Of a stretch of 33,609 bases of DNA, positions 32,840 through 33,609 are shown one piece after another. The stretch is from an uncultured Desulfuromonadales bacterium (lineage in GTDB: Bacteria; Desulfobacterota; Desulfuromonadia; Desulfuromonadales; Geopsychrobacteraceae), in assembly GCA_947259715.1 (NCBI GenBank), contig CAMYNR010000189.1:1-33609 (forward strand), read 5' to 3'. Made by a program: the position numbers and the translations under genes. Each line of letters opens with the position of its first letter. Positions within the stretch are counted from its first letter, which is position 1. The notes below the pieces were generated by a model that was not told the DNA's origin, made no database searches, and was given only the letters and a program-made list of their open reading frames with translations.

Positions 32840-33370
32840 TTAGTGCAGGTGCTTGAGGTGCTCCCTGACTTCGGTCAGCTCATCCTGAAGCTGGTCGAGC
32901 AGCTCATCATCGCCACTGGCTTTGTAGTCTTGCAGGCAGATGATGGCGGTGGCCGGGTGAACGACCGAATCAAAATAGCTCCAGCCCGGAGAGAAGTGCG
33001 GGATGGCATCAACATCGACGCCATTTTCGGTGAGAACGCCGCCATCGTGCCACATAGGCTCAATGCTCTCCAGGTCGAGGGAGACCATTTTGTCGGCATT
33101 GGCCACGGTGACTTCCATCGCTTTGACTTCATTTGCCGGAGTTCCCTCGGCGGCCAGGTAATATTTACAACCGGCCACTCCCATTTCCATCAACTTCTCC
33201 ATGTCGGCAATCATTTGATCGGCATTGACATTGCCGCTGATCACTGCAGCGACGGTTTTTTTGGCGATCGCATCATATTCATCAATGTCAAACCCGGCAG
33301 CAGCTGCATGGCAGACGAACAGGGCAACGGACATCAGCAGCAACGCGCCAATCAAAAAGGTCTTCTTCAT
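32840..33370 (-). CDS. Small secreted protein, chemoreceptor partner candidate
   Basis: A 176-residue exported protein of no family I recognise. The Sec signal peptide is about residues 1-25 (MKKTFLIGALLLMSVALFVC, then HAAAA). The mature part is largely helical, with an acidic C-terminal helix (DDELLDQLQDELTEVREHLKHLH). Two mature cysteines (in GVAGCKYYLAAE and ATAIICLQDYK) and histidines in MWHDGG, IPHFSPGW and VVHPAT could bind a metal or heme, but no CxxCH is present. It starts at ATG 33370, supported by AAGGAG 6 nt upstream. It lies directly upstream of the chemoreceptor gene on the same strand, so a periplasmic ligand-binding role for that receptor is the simplest guess. Confidence 0.78.
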   Translation of the reverse strand: MKKTFLIGALLLMSVALFVCHAAAAGFDIDEYDAIAKKTVAAVISGNVNADQMIADMEKLMEMGVAGCKYYLAAEGTPANEVKAMEVTVANADKMVSLDLESIEPMWHDGGVLTENGVDVDAIPHFSPGWSYFDSVVHPATAIICLQDYKASGDDELLDQLQDELTEVREHLKHLH

Positions 33371-33511
33371 CTTCTACTCCTTGGTTGAGTGTGAGCAGAT
33401 TGCTCTGCTTTTGCTGTTAAGATTCCAGCGGCTCAAAATCCCTCCGCACGAGTTGAAGAGAGAAAGAGTCGCTTTATAGCTTTTATGACTATTCGACTTA
33501 AATTAAGACTT

Positions 33512-33540
33512 ATTTAACAAAAAAAACCAACTCGAGTCAA
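33512..33540 (-). promoter_or_regulatory. Candidate promoter of the secreted-protein/chemoreceptor operon
   Basis: On the minus strand TTGACT (33535-33540) and TTAAAT (33512-33517) are separated by 17 nt. The -35 matches five of six consensus bases and the -10 four. It lies about 140 nt upstream of the start. A second, weaker option is TATAAA at 33473-33478 with TTAAGT 17 nt upstream. The leader contains no sigma-28-type flagellar promoter that I can see. Confidence 0.4.
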
Positions 33541-33609
33541 TTGCTTATTGATTAAAACGATCAAGAATCGAAACAAGGCTGCACAGCAAGGTGAGCGCTG
33601 CCATGGGAG

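Overview
The window is a bacterial chromosomal segment that is dense in signalling genes. Several things point to the Desulfuromonadales (Geobacter/Desulfuromonas relatives): many c-di-GMP proteins, an HDOD histidine kinase, a multi-GAF sigma-54 activator, a stand-alone V4R protein, a MauE/rhodanese pair and a long MCP. No rRNA or other phylogenetic marker is present, so this placement is an inference. No tRNA, IS element, phage gene or CRISPR array was seen.

Layout. (1) 0.3-5.9 kb, minus strand: a membrane diguanylate cyclase, then an operon of an HDOD-GAF histidine kinase and a REC-PAS-GGDEF-EAL response regulator. (2) 6.3-8.7 kb, minus strand: an envelope operon encoding a FecR-domain periplasmic protein, an anchored OmpA-like protein and a CHASE2 membrane protein with no cytoplasmic output domain. 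A three-GAF sigma-54 activator (8.9-11.7 kb, plus) is transcribed away from it and has a good housekeeping-type promoter. (3) 11.9-14.5 kb, minus strand: an AT-rich orphan membrane protein, an M16 peptidase and a probable 47-residue membrane protein. (4) 14.6-18.6 kb, plus strand: a V4R protein overlapping a PAS-GGEEF cyclase, then an amino acid permease fused to EIIA-like and TrkA_C-like domains. (5) 18.8-21.7 kb, plus strand: a metzincin-type lipoprotein with a secreted Ig/TPR-like partner, then a MauE/DoxX membrane protein with an exported rhodanese. (6) 22.3-30.6 kb: an exopolysaccharide/surface-glycan locus of lower GC. It holds a GT4 transferase and a Wzx-like flippase (minus), then two GT2 transferases, an alkaline-phosphatase-superfamily protein with altered metal ligands and a GMC oxidoreductase (plus). 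(7) 30.6-33.4 kb, minus strand: a small secreted protein followed by a chemoreceptor whose periplasmic domain looks like a CZB fold that has lost its zinc ligands.

How they may work together. Three GGDEF proteins, a phosphorelay ending in GGDEF-EAL, an envelope-sensing operon and a glycan locus suggest a surface-attachment and envelope-response neighbourhood. That link is an inference from proximity. The best candidates for new biology are the FecR-OmpA-CHASE2 module without an output domain, the V4R/cyclase pair with a CxxCH motif in its PAS domain, the permease-EIIA-TrkA_C fusion, the substituted phosphatase-like protein next to a folded intercistronic RNA, and the chemoreceptor with its secreted partner.
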